A stretch of 64,000 nucleotides of DNA from Diplonema papillatum (lineage: Eukaryota > Euglenozoa > Diplonemea > Diplonemida > Diplonemidae), in contig JAPJBO010000348.1 in assembly GCA_030068145.1 (NCBI GenBank), forward strand, positions 62,001 through 126,000, given 5' to 3'. Both the position numbers and the translations under genes were made by a program. This document shows, piece after piece, positions 54,606-63,930 of this stretch; within the stretch, counting starts at the first letter, position 1; each line of letters starts with the position of its first letter. Under the pieces are notes generated by a model that made no database searches, was not told where the DNA came from, and was given only the letters and a program-made list of their open reading frames with translations.

Positions 54606-57600
54606 TTATCTCTTCGCACGTGATGTGTCATGCTTTCGCCTCTTTAGCTCGTCTTGATCGTCGCGCTCAGGCGCGCGTTTGGTGCTTCGCTTCTTCTTCG
54701 ATTGCTCGTCGAGGTTCATCGGTTGCGCGTCGATTTCTGCTTTTTCCCAGCGCCTGGGCGATGGTCGTGGCGCATCGACGCGTCCTTTGCGTCTTTTCGG
54801 TACCGGCTCCGCCGCGGAGTCTGGTTGCCGCTTCTTCGCTGGCGTTGGCGCCGTCTTCCCGACCTTCGCTGCTGATGTCGGCGTTGATGGTTCTCGCTCG
54901 TCTTCCTCTGCTTCCGGCAGAACGAGCACCACGTTCTCACGTTTCGCCTGTCTCGGCGCTGGCGCGGGACCCTCCGGCTCCGCCTTCCTCTTCTTCGCCG
55001 TTGTTTCTTCACCTCTCGCCACGGCCGCCCGGTGGTGCCCTTTCCTGCAGCAGTGCCCGGGTCTCCTACTCCTCAGGTCGGCGTGTTTCTTACAGCCGTC
55101 GCACGTCGGCATGCCATGATCGAGGCATCGGTGGTGATGGTTGCGACAGCACTCCGCTGTCGTCTTACACGTGGCGCACTGCGTCATCCGGTGCTCGGCA
55201 CACATTTTTACGGCTAGGCCATCACCCTCCCTGTGATGGGCCTGGCAGCACCACGCCACCGACTTGCCCCGGCGCTTGCACACGTCGCACTTCACCTTTT
55301 GGTGCCCGGGGCACACCCGCTCACCCCACTTTTCGTGTCGGGGAATCCCTTCCGGCACGAGCCACGGATCCCCTCCGACGACAGCCGACTTCTTGCCTTT
55401 CTTCTTCTCCGTAGCGTCATCGAAGGCCGCCCATCTCGCCGCACGCTCCGCCCTTTCTCTTCCGTACGTCGGGAAAAGGTCCATCCCCCACGCCTCGCCG
55501 GTGAACGCATGCCGGCTCGCCTTCAGCTGCGTCTCCAAGATTCCCATCGTCTCCTCGCCGCCGCGGAAAATTGGCCTCATCTCGTAGCCCGTGAGGCATG
55601 GGGGGGCCCCTACCGTTCTCAATGAACCTATCTTCTCCAGCTTTCTACCCGGCAGAAGCGGCCCCACCCCTTTCCGCTCAAGCGCTTCCCCGATCGTTTT
55701 CAGCATCCGCGCCAACATTCTCGCACGGATACACAGCGGCGTCCCACCTGTCGTCGCCACTAAACTGCCCGGTAGATCGAGCCCGGTGTACACTTCGAAG
55801 TCTACTGCGAGCTCTGCCGTCGAGACGTCACCCGCTACCGACCAGCACATCCCATCCAGCCAATACTGCAGCGCCCGGAACCACCTCTCTCCTGCGACCG
55901 CCGTGAAGGTCCCCGGTCCAGCGATCGCTTCGAAATTCAGCCGGCGCGGGGGGCAGTCGTCAGGGTGCAGTTGTCTCCAGGGGTGGCCGACTGCCCGGTC
56001 TCTTCCTTCTCTCTCCAGCCGTCGTCTCTCGTGCATGACTTCCGCCATGAATGTGTGCAGCACTTCGATGTTGACTCGACTTCCCTTCGGCAGAATCCCG
56101 TGTTCTTGCAGGCACGGAGGCCAAGTCGAGCGATCTGCGTCAACAATTTCGGCATACTGCTGTTGCATTCGGATTCGTTCATACGCCCGGCACTGCCACC
56201 AAATGTGGCCCAGAGTTTCTTCCGTCGCCTCGTCACAGCGTCTGCACAGCCCGTCACCTCCCCACAGCTTGGCAGCATGTGACTCCGTCATCACCGACCC
56301 TGCTACGACCTCGGCAACGTCCCGCGCGGCCGTCAGCGTTGTCGACGCCTTCAGCCCGTAGGCATTCGTCGCGGTGTAGTCGACACCCGCCCGTACCCCT
56401 CCGAAGTTTGTGCGCCTCTTCTCGAGCTCCCCTAGTCGCCAGCCGTGAATCGCCTTTCTCAGGGTGTGCCCTCGCTCCCCCTTACTCTGTCGCACCAGCC
56501 TCAGCACATTCCCTGCCTCGTCCTCGGCGTCGTCGAGATCTTCTGTCCATCGTATACCGAGCTTCTTTGCATGCTCGGCCGCAATACCGATCGGTCCCCA
56601 TGCGCGGATTCTGCTGCCATACGCCCTTCGAACTGTTGCGACGCGGGCCCTCCATACCGGCCTCTTTCGGCACACTTCTGCGATCATGCCGAGCGACCGA
56701 TATGGCAGCACTGTGTAGGGGTCGAGCATGTGGGCCTTGTTTAGAATGCCCAACACGGCCTCCTGTGCCCGATGCAGCCTCACCGGGTCCCAGACGCCTC
56801 TGAGCAATGCTGCGGTGAACTTCCCCAGCCCCCGCACCGTCGGAAGCGCGAACTCCGAGCCGTATGTCGCCGCCGGTAGAACCGCCATCGCCGCTAGCCC
56901 CGACCTCTGCGCCCTCGAGATCGGTAAGGCACCCAACCGTTCGGCCTCCTCTGCACGCTGGTCGTAGCGCAGGTCCGTTGTCCTGCGTGTCCGCTTCGTG
57001 CCGACCAGACATCCTACGATTGTAAGCTCTTCCTTCGTCACGATGTCGGTGCCACCTATCTTCAACTTCGCTTCGTACCCCTTCGGCGTCCCAAAAGCGA
57101 ACGTCTTCGGTATCCCGATCGACATGCCGGTGTTCGCACAAAACCTGTCGACTTCCACCAAGGCGTCCTGCAAGCATGCTTCTCTGAGACGCGTCAGGAG
57201 GGTGAGGTCGTCCGCGAAGGACTCGCTCGTCACCCCCCCCACGTCGTCCACTCTGCGCACCACGATGGACAGCAGCGCGTTGATGAGGATCACGCTCAGG
57301 GGGCAGCCCTGCAGTATCCCGTTGGTGGTGTAAAAGATGTCTCCCAGCCCCATGTGCAACTTGTACCGCCTTCGTAGTCGCGCGTAAACATCGCGCAGCG
57401 GCCCGAGAATTCTCTCATGGAGGCCAAGATCCCCCACCAGCTTCAGCACGACGTCTCGTGGCACTTTGTCGAAGCACTTGGCAAAGTCTAGGGCCACGCC
57501 GTACAGCTCCTTTCCCGTCAAGAGAGCCTCTTCAATCTGCGAGGCGATTTCAAACACCACGTCCACGGTTCCGTGTTTGGGCCTGAACCCGTGCTGGCTA

Positions 57601-60122
57601 TCTGCTATCCAGCCTTCTTGCCACTGGACGACGTCCCTGAGCCTCGTGCTCGCCCACAAGCGATAGACCGCGCTTGTGACGGTGATGGGCCGCAATGCCA
57701 GCGGGTCGAGGGTTTCGTCTTTCGGGATCAGCGTGACCGCGGCTTCCAACAACGCGTTCGGCCACGTTCCGGTCGCTTCTATCGCGTTGAACACCTCCGC
57801 CAGGGCGTTCAGCAACGGCAGTGGCAGCTTCTTTAACTCTGCTGTGCTCCATCCGTCCACGCCCGGGACTCCGGCACGCTGCTTCTTTCCAAGAACGCTC
57901 CTCAGATCATCGCCCGTCAAATCTCGGCACACCATCGGTCGACATCGGATGTATTCCGCATACTCCGCCTTGAAGGCTTCATAGCACGGTTCCGGTCTAC
58001 TCGCGTACATCCGGTTGATGGGCGCCCATTCTTTCTGCAACGTCGCGTCGATCTCCCGTAGATTTGCCGTGTAGCGGCCATCCACTTTCAGCGCCACCAG
58101 ACCGTCCGCCTTCTTCCTTCTGCACCACGGAAGCAGTTGCGCCCTGTTTGCACAGTGGAAGTTCTGCATCTTGCTCTCCAGCTGAGCTATTCTCCCCTTT
58201 CGCGCCTGTGCTGTCAGTGACCGGCTCCTCGCTTCCAGCTTCTGCCTCAAGGTCTGGGCGACGCTCAAGTCCGGCGGGCGTCGCGGCAAATCGCGCACCT
58301 TTGGTACTCGTCCGGCCATTGATTCCAGTCCCGATACTACGTTCTCCCACGTCTTCTCCAGCGATCTCGGCATGCACCCGGGTCCTTCCCCACTCAGTGT
58401 TTGCAGCCCTCGGATGTAGGCGTCGAGGCCGTTCAATATCTTCCGGAATCTGCTTGAGGCATACGTACCCGCGCCCGTCCCGGTGTCTGTCACGGACGCA
58501 AAATGTTCTCTCTTAGGCTTTCTTGTCTCACCCCGTCCTTGATAGGCGGCAACGGGCCCGTCGAGCAACCCCTGTTTCTCCGCCAGCTCGACCAGATACC
58601 CCTCGCACGCCTTAGTCGCCGACACCCAGAGCGCTTCCACGTCATCTGGTGCTGCATCTTCGAACCGGTGCTTCACTAACAACTCTTCCGCCCGCGCTGC
58701 TGCCCGTCCTTCGTGCGTCACGTCTACCTGGCTCATGGACCTTGGCATGCGGTACCTCTCACATGTGTCTGCAAACGCGGTGATGTCCAGCTCTACCGTC
58801 ACCATCTTGTGGCTGGGCACCCGCTGCCCTTCCGCGTCTACGACGACGGTGGTTTCGCTCGCTACCAGTGAGTGTATCGCGACGTCGTTCAGCAAGACGT
58901 GATCGATGCGTGTGCCTCGCGTCCCCGTCTTCTCGTACGTCTTCGGGGCACCGCCATCGGTGCAGATCTCTGCGGCGTCGTACCATCCCGATCGCAGCAT
59001 GCACGACATCGCCGCCGACGACGAGGGCTCCGCATTAAAATCGCCGGCCACAATGACCGGTACTCGTCCGAGACTTGCTGCTTCTCGGTGCACCTCCGCA
59101 ATAATCTTCTCCCTCTCCGGCGCCGCCTTGTCCCCCGAGTTCGCATACAGTGTGAAGACATGCAAAAATTGGTTTCCTCTTCCAAGTCCGACGGCCACGT
59201 GCACCCACCTCCGGCTCGGTGACGGCTTCCCGACCACGAAGGCCGGCGCCGGTTTCTTCGCGAAGACTGCAACACCCGCTCCGCCGGCTTCCGCTATCCA
59301 CGGTGATGCTTTGCCCTGCCGGTCAAGTCGCTCCCGACACGGTTCCCCCCACAGCGACTTCCAGTCTCGCCTGACGCCGTCCTCGAACTCCCTCTGACCC
59401 CAGTCGGTCAAAAGCGTCTCCTGTACCGCCAGAATGTCGACAGCGGCACAATCCAAAAAGTGTGCCCTCCCCCCGAGAGATGTCATGTTTATCGTCCCGA
59501 ACTTCAGCGTCTCCCTTCCTCCTTGTAACACGCCCCCGTCCCGCTTCGGCGGCACCTGCTGCGACCTGGCGTCCGTTCCTTCATGTGCTGCGACCCTCAC
59601 CGCGTGCTCGACCCGGCTCAACTCCACAGTTTCCACCGTGTCTGCATGTAGCGCCAGCTCCGCCAATGTGGTACCCGGGAGCAGGAGCCGGTCGTAGTGC
59701 TCCGGAACGTACGTGACCGCCGTCTGCTGCCCCGTGGCGCCCACGCGAGGTGCGTATCGTCGCAGGATGTGCGGCCTCCTGCTGTCCAGCACCCAGAGTA
59801 CCGCTCCGGTGACCGTCGCGGCTGCCGTCAACGTCATCTCGTCCCCGTACTCGTACGGCCCCCGCATTGCCTCCACGTAAGCAAACCAGCTGCCGTACCT
59901 TTCGGACGGCGCGAAGTGTGCTTCGAATGTCGGGTCTTTTAACATCGCGTCCACAACCCGTGCACGAAGTCTCCTTACCGACCACCCCGGCAGTCCGGCT
60001 GCGACCGCTGCGAACTGGCAGGCCCCGTCCCCAGGGACTTCTTGCACACTCGCTCCCATCGCGTCCGCGGCTTCTCTCAACCTTAACCCCAGCGTTTCGT
60101 GCGTCTCTCCACCGCCACGCAT
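54606..60122 (-). CDS. LINE polyprotein: OTU protease, AP endonuclease, reverse transcriptase, Cys/His cluster
   Basis: 1838 aa from the ATG at 60122. Residues 1-160 form an OTU-type cysteine protease: PGDGACQFAAVAAG (D32, C35) and the histidine of YVPEHYDRLLLPG (about 146). About 213-440 is an AP-endonuclease (EEP) domain with NMTSL, LAVQETLL, AGDFNAEP, THIDH-like RIDHVLLND and SHKMVTVELD. The RT domain (about 700-1060) includes LRPITV, QHGFRPKHGT, LDFAKCFDKVP (about 877), GILQGCPLS and FADDLTLL (about 968). A zinc motif CRRC..HIWWQC follows (about 1290). A Cys/His cluster (about 1600-1690: CPGHQKVKCDVC, CCQAHH, CCRNHHHRC, CCRKGHH) and a basic nuclear-signal-like tail complete it. No RNase H or restriction-like endonuclease is evident. 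The OTU domain may process the polyprotein or remove ubiquitin; its role is unknown. Confidence 0.93.
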   Translation of the reverse strand: MRGGGETHETLGLRLREAADAMGASVQEVPGDGACQFAAVAAGLPGWSVRRLRARVVDAMLKDPTFEAHFAPSERYGSWFAYVEAMRGPYEYGDEMTLTAAATVTGAVLWVLDSRRPHILRRYAPRVGATGQQTAVTYVPEHYDRLLLPGTTLAELALHADTVETVELSRVEHAVRVAAHEGTDARSQQVPPKRDGGVLQGGRETLKFGTINMTSLGGRAHFLDCAAVDILAVQETLLTDWGQREFEDGVRRDWKSLWGEPCRERLDRQGKASPWIAEAGGAGVAVFAKKPAPAFVVGKPSPSRRWVHVAVGLGRGNQFLHVFTLYANSGDKAAPEREKIIAEVHREAASLGRVPVIVAGDFNAEPSSSAAMSCMLRSGWYDAAEICTDGGAPKTYEKTGTRGTRIDHVLLNDVAIHSLVASETTVVVDAEGQRVPSHKMVTVELDITAFADTCERYRMPRSMSQVDVTHEGRAAARAEELLVKHRFEDAAPDDVEALWVSATKACEGYLVELAEKQGLLDGPVAAYQGRGETRKPKREHFASVTDTGTGAGTYASSRFRKILNGLDAYIRGLQTLSGEGPGCMPRSLEKTWENVVSGLESMAGRVPKVRDLPRRPPDLSVAQTLRQKLEARSRSLTAQARKGRIAQLESKMQNFHCANRAQLLPWCRRKKADGLVALKVDGRYTANLREIDATLQKEWAPINRMYASRPEPCYEAFKAEYAEYIRCRPMVCRDLTGDDLRSVLGKKQRAGVPGVDGWSTAELKKLPLPLLNALAEVFNAIEATGTWPNALLEAAVTLIPKDETLDPLALRPITVTSAVYRLWASTRLRDVVQWQEGWIADSQHGFRPKHGTVDVVFEIASQIEEALLTGKELYGVALDFAKCFDKVPRDVVLKLVGDLGLHERILGPLRDVYARLRRRYKLHMGLGDIFYTTNGILQGCPLSVILINALLSIVVRRVDDVGGVTSESFADDLTLLTRLREACLQDALVEVDRFCANTGMSIGIPKTFAFGTPKGYEAKLKIGGTDIVTKEELTIVGCLVGTKRTRRTTDLRYDQRAEEAERLGALPISRAQRSGLAAMAVLPAATYGSEFALPTVRGLGKFTAALLRGVWDPVRLHRAQEAVLGILNKAHMLDPYTVLPYRSLGMIAEVCRKRPVWRARVATVRRAYGSRIRAWGPIGIAAEHAKKLGIRWTEDLDDAEDEAGNVLRLVRQSKGERGHTLRKAIHGWRLGELEKRRTNFGGVRAGVDYTATNAYGLKASTTLTAARDVAEVVAGSVMTESHAAKLWGGDGLCRRCDEATEETLGHIWWQCRAYERIRMQQQYAEIVDADRSTWPPCLQEHGILPKGSRVNIEVLHTFMAEVMHERRRLEREGRDRAVGHPWRQLHPDDCPPRRLNFEAIAGPGTFTAVAGERWFRALQYWLDGMCWSVAGDVSTAELAVDFEVYTGLDLPGSLVATTGGTPLCIRARMLARMLKTIGEALERKGVGPLLPGRKLEKIGSLRTVGAPPCLTGYEMRPIFRGGEETMGILETQLKASRHAFTGEAWGMDLFPTYGRERAERAARWAAFDDATEKKKGKKSAVVGGDPWLVPEGIPRHEKWGERVCPGHQKVKCDVCKRRGKSVAWCCQAHHREGDGLAVKMCAEHRMTQCATCKTTAECCRNHHHRCLDHGMPTCDGCKKHADLRSRRPGHCCRKGHHRAAVARGEETTAKKRKAEPEGPAPAPRQAKRENVVLVLPEAEEDEREPSTPTSAAKVGKTAPTPAKKRQPDSAAEPVPKRRKGRVDAPRPSPRRWEKAEIDAQPMNLDEQSKKKRSTKRAPERDDQDELKRRKHDTSRAKR

Positions 60123-61924
60123 CCCGTCGTTCCCCAGTCACGAACGCTTCGCCGCTGCTGGTTGGTGTGCCTTCTTCGTCTTCGCTAACGGTGACTTCCC
60201 CGGCGTTCCCAGCGGACGCTTCGGTTGCGTCATGTGGAGTAGAGTGTAATCGAGTGTAGTAGAGTGTAGTAGAGTGTAGTCGAGCGTTGTAGAGTGTGAT
60301 CGAAATTGACACTAGTATTTTGGGTTCGACCACTGGTGGACCCCTGGCTGGCCCATGAGCGACCATGTTGACCACTGTCTGGCCCAAGAAGTGCCAAGCA
60401 CAAGCATACGAGGGACGGAAACCGCAGGTGTGGGCCTTCACCGTGGTGGAGCCAGGCTAGATTCGGGGTGGCGCCCTGGGAGGGACAGGGACGGGGGTAG
60501 TCACGCCTTAGTCCCAGGGCCTCTCCCCACCCATCTGTATGTGTTCTCCTGGTCATCGCTACCGCGCTGACCTTTCCCTCAAAGCCCGCTGCCCACTGCC
60601 CTACAAGAGACATGCTTTGCACTCTCTGAATGCCCATTGACTGTGCTCCGCTTCAGCCGACTGCTTTGGAAGAGGTACTGTGCTCCGTTTGGTGCCGACT
60701 GCCCTGCCAGAGACGTGCTTGCAGACAGAGGTCGGCCGCCGCTACTTTGGTTTTCTCTCGCGTCTTCCCAGCTCCGCCACCTTCCCAGAGGCTTGGGGAG
60801 AGCCACGTGCTCCGGCTGTAAGGGACGAGACCGAGGTGCGACGCTGGCCCCGGTCGCAATCTGTATGTGCCGGCCCGGCCCGATTAGGCCTTTGGAGTAC
60901 CGCGTGAATGGCGCGATTGGGCCCACGCGCATGCAGCCTGTCTGCTCGCAGTCACGCCGGCCGGCCCGCAACCGCAACCACATTCGCTTGTGCCCACACA
61001 CCAGCTCTTCTTATCGAGCTAGCGATCCAGCTAAGGAGCACAACCGAGGATCCGAGGCGGAATCATGCCCCACAGTGGCCGCACGAGAGCAGACAGCGAT
61101 GAAGGCCGCAGGGACAGGGTGTGTCAGCCACAATAACGGCAGGTTCCTCCCGCAGACGCACTACCCATCGGAATGTGACAGCGCAAGTAGGCTCGATGGA
61201 AGCACGAAGTGAAGCAGGATAGACGAGCTACGGAGACGAGACGAGTCGTGTACCAGGGGCAGGCCGGGACGATGAACCGCATGAAGCCGAAGAAAAAGTT
61301 CAAGAACGAAGCAACACCACAAGCCGCGTGCAGCCAAGCAGACCTCCCGGAACCTACGTGGGCAGTAACGAGGAGCCAACAGATGAGTGTCCACTGAACC
61401 CCCTTGTCAATACCCCCAACGACTATGGCACGAATTGCGCAATGCCAGACGGTAGCGTCTGACAATGGCATGCGTGACATTGCAGTGCCTAAAGGTGAGA
61501 TTAGCCTCCGTTTTCAACCGCCTTGTTGTCGCCAGGGAGATCGAACCCACAAACAGAAACTTGACATCTTCGAGGACAGGGTGTCTGCCAAGCGCTTGCC
61601 CTATCGCCTGGAACTGCCCCGCAGGGAATGCCAAAAGGCTCGAGTATTAGCTGCGCTAAATTGCAAAGGTTGCTAATACGGGAAAACGGGTACCCGAGCC
61701 CCTATGCACTCGACAACCTGCTTCCACAAGTCAGTCCGAACTTCCTCGTCCCCTGCTGCACTGCCTGGCTACATCCTTTTTTCAGACGAATATGCTTCTT
61801 TTTGTTCGATATTCGATGATCGTGCTATCAGCATCTTTAGCCCCAGAAGAAGGCTCGATAATAGACACGTTGCATCGGCTAATCAGGATTGGCTGAGTGC
61901 TGTGGGTTTAATCAATTGTTACAG
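60123..61924. other. LINE leader and non-coding DNA up to the tail-like repeat
   Basis: 60123-60312 is LINE leader. From 60313 to 61924 no gene is supported; the frame 60637-61212 has no codon bias and no motif. Confidence 0.45.
60236..60300 (-). repeat. Decamer iterons in the LINE leader
   Basis: About seven or eight copies of a 10-base unit (ACACTCTACT/ACACTCGATT on the minus strand) stand about 115-180 bases upstream of the LINE start codon. Helical-turn spacing would suit repeated protein binding; that is inference. Confidence 0.7.
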
Positions 61925-62057
61925 TACCCCCCCAATTCACCAAAAGCTGATCGATTGTAATCGATCGTAGTCGAGTGTAATCGAGTGTAATCGACGCGTA
62001 ATCGAGTGTAATCGAGCTCAAGTCGCTTTCAGGGGGGGTAGGTGAATTGGCTCAATA
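61925..62057 (+). mobile_element. Short foldback element sharing the LINE 3' end
   Basis: Starts GTACCCCCCCAATTCACC, the near complement of its own end GGTGAATTGGCTCAATA. It carries four or more TCGAGTGTAA decamers and closes with TCAGGGGGGGTAGGTGAATT followed by GGCTCAATA. The last 30 bases are those of the LINE 3' end at 54501-54530. It is probably a non-autonomous partner or rearranged remnant of the LINE. Confidence 0.65.
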
Positions 62058-62064
62058 ACGAATA

Positions 62065-62245
62065 CGAGTCTGCAAAATAAAGCCGCCCGAACAATACAGT
62101 CTTTCGGGCGGGGAGTTGCTCTCTCTCGCTCTCGTGTGACTGACACCGAGCATTTGGGGAATGCCCTGATTATTAGATTCGCGGTTAAACGAAGTTTGCA
62201 CACAAGGTTTGCCCGGTCTCGCACTTACCTGTTTCTCTACTACGA
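62065..62245 (-). repeat. Dispersed repeat C, copy 2
   Basis: On the minus strand GAGTAGAGAAACAGGTAAGT.GCGAGACCGGGCAAACC..CTTCGTTTAACC..CTAATAATCAGGGCATTCCC aligns with 51860-51960. It abuts the LINE-tail element on one side and the WD40 exon's intron end on the other. Confidence 0.65.
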
Positions 62246-62280
62246 GTCGTGTGTACGAGTTTCTCTCCACGAATCTGCAG

Positions 62281-62457
62281 GCTTACGTATTCGACGTGAC
62301 CGACATCCGGCGCGGAGGCTCAGGGGTCCTGCTGCAGAAGCTGCAGGAGCACTCGGACATTGTGTACGGAGTACACTTCCACCCGAAGCAGCCGTTGATG
62401 GTGACGTACTCCGCCGACAGCACCGTGAAGATGTGGTCCATTAAAGGCTTCTCCTAG
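62281..62457 (+). CDS. Orphan terminal exon of a WD40-repeat protein (partial)
   Basis: A pyrimidine-containing CACGAATCTGCAG acceptor is followed by 58 codons with the strong codon bias of host genes, ending in TAG at 62455-62457. The peptide AYVFDVTDIRR..LLQKLQEHSD then IVYGVHFHPKQP and TYSADSTVKMWSIKGFS is one complete WD40 blade (GH-like H, WD-like MW). It has a short tail, as found at the end of a beta-propeller protein. No other WD40 exon is visible for at least 10 kb upstream. The rest of the gene either lies beyond the LINE and repeat insertions or has been lost. I cannot name the protein. Confidence 0.7.
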   Translation, partial: AYVFDVTDIRRGGSGVLLQKLQEHSDIVYGVHFHPKQPLMVTYSADSTVKMWSIKGFS

Positions 62458-62549
62458 ATCCCTCCGGATGCCGCGCCTCGGCTGACCGCGGCGTAGCCCG
62501 CAGCGCAATGGTTCACGCGTCCGGAAAGACGAACCCTGCCGAATTGGAC

Positions 62550-63930
62550 TGCTGTCGTAGCCACTGCTCAACCGACGACCGGCAGTGCGGTTGAAAGGGC
62601 CCAGCGCATTCTTCGAAGTTCTCCGTCATTGCCGAATGCACTGCTGTCGCAGTCGGCGCCAGTTAACAGTTGGCGCGGCGAGAGAAAGTACGTAGTGTTC
62701 TCAGGGCTCTCAGAAGTTCCGTCATATACCGAGCTGACTGCAGTCGCGCAGCCTATATTCAACCGCCGATCAGCAGTGCGAGTGAGAGGGTTCATGGAGT
62801 TCTAAGGAGCTCGGTCGTACCAAACTGACTGCTGTCGTAGCCGACGACCAAGGGTCCAGCGCGTTCTCCGTCATGCCGAATGTCGGCGCCAGTCAACAGT
62901 TGGCACTGCGAGAAAGAGTCCAGAGGGTTCTCAGGGCTCTCAGAAGTTTCGTCATGCCGAACTGAGTGCAGTCGCGCAGCCTGTATTCAACCGGCGATCG
63001 GCGGTGAGAGGGTCCATGCAATTCTAAAACGCTCGGTCATACCAAACTGACTGCTGCCGTAGCCGATGCTCAACCGACGACCCGCAATGCAGTTGAAAAG
63101 GTCCAGCGCGTTCTCGGTCATGCCGAATGCACTGCTGTGTCGCAGTCGGCGCCAGTCGACAGTTGGCACTGCGAGAAAGAGTCCAGAGGGTTCTCAGGGC
63201 TCTCAGAAGTTCCGTCATGCCGAGCTGACTGCAGTCGCGCAGCCTATATTCAACCGACGATCAGCAGTGCGAGTGAGAGGGTTCATGGAGTTCCAAGCTA
63301 GGTCGCACCAAACTGACTGCTGTCGTAGCCGATGCTCAACCGACGACCGGCAGTGCGGTTGAAAGGGTCCAGCGCGTTCTCCGTCATGCCGAATGCACTG
63401 CTGTCGCAGTCGGCGCCAGTCGACAGTTGGCACTGCGAGAAAGAGTCCAGAGGGTTCTCAGGGCTCTCAGAAGTTCCGTCATGCCGAGCTGACTGCAGTC
63501 GCGCAGCCTATATTCAACCGACGATCAGCAGTGCGAGTGAGAGGGTTCATGGAGTTCCAAGCTAGGTCGCACCAAACTGACTGCTGTCGTAGCCGATGCT
63601 CAACCGACGACCGGCAGTGCGGTTGAAAGGGTCCAGCGCGTTCTCCGTCATGCCGAATGCACTGCTGTCGCAGTCGGCGCCAGTCGACAGTTGGCACTGC
63701 GAGAAAGAGTCCAGAGGGTTCTCAGGGCTCTCAGAAGTTCCGTCATGCCGAACTGAGTGCAGTCGCGCAGCCTGCATTCAACCGGCGATCGGCAGTGCGA
63801 GTGAAAGGGTTCATGGCGTTCTCAGGAGCCTGGTCACACCAAACTGACTGCTGTCGTGGTCGACGGCAATTGCCAATTGAACGTGCGGGAAAGAGGTTCT
63901 CGGCAGTTCCGTCTCGATTAACTGGCTCAG
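62550..63930. repeat. Higher-order tandem satellite, about 265-bp unit of three related monomers
   Basis: About five units start near 62557, 62822, 63050, 63316 and 63580, with a broken part after 63845. The unit length is 264-266 bp in the regular copies; the second is shortened. Within a unit three monomers of about 88 bp share CAGTGCG.GTGARAGGGT, GTTCTC, CCGTCATGCCGAA and CTGACTGC.GTCGY.GCC. Adjacent 265-bp units are nearly identical while the monomers differ, the sign of a higher-order repeat. Confidence 0.88.

Larger units (their letters stand above)
54501..60312 (-). mobile_element. Full-length non-LTR retrotransposon (LINE) with OTU domain
   Basis: The minus-strand element runs from a 5' leader with decamer repeats (60236-60312) through one long ORF (60122-54606) to a short 3' end. 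That end reads CTCGATCAGGGGGTGGGTGA then ATTGGCTCAATA at 54501. The 3' terminal 30 bases recur at 62028-62057, which helps fix the 3' boundary. There is no A-tail; the element ends at the minisatellite. The 5' boundary is approximate and I saw no convincing target duplication. The ORF has no interruption, so the insertion is young and may be active. Confidence 0.8.

Noticed and set aside
60637-61212. 191-codon frame upstream of the WD40 exon
   Set aside because: Low-complexity Arg/Pro/Ser composition without motif; probably chance in GC-rich non-coding DNA.
54501-62057. One large transposon with terminal inverted repeats spanning 54.5-62.06 kb
   Set aside because: The inverted ATTGAGCCAATTCACC ends are better explained as the 3' end of the LINE and the same 3' end on a separate small element; no transposase is present.
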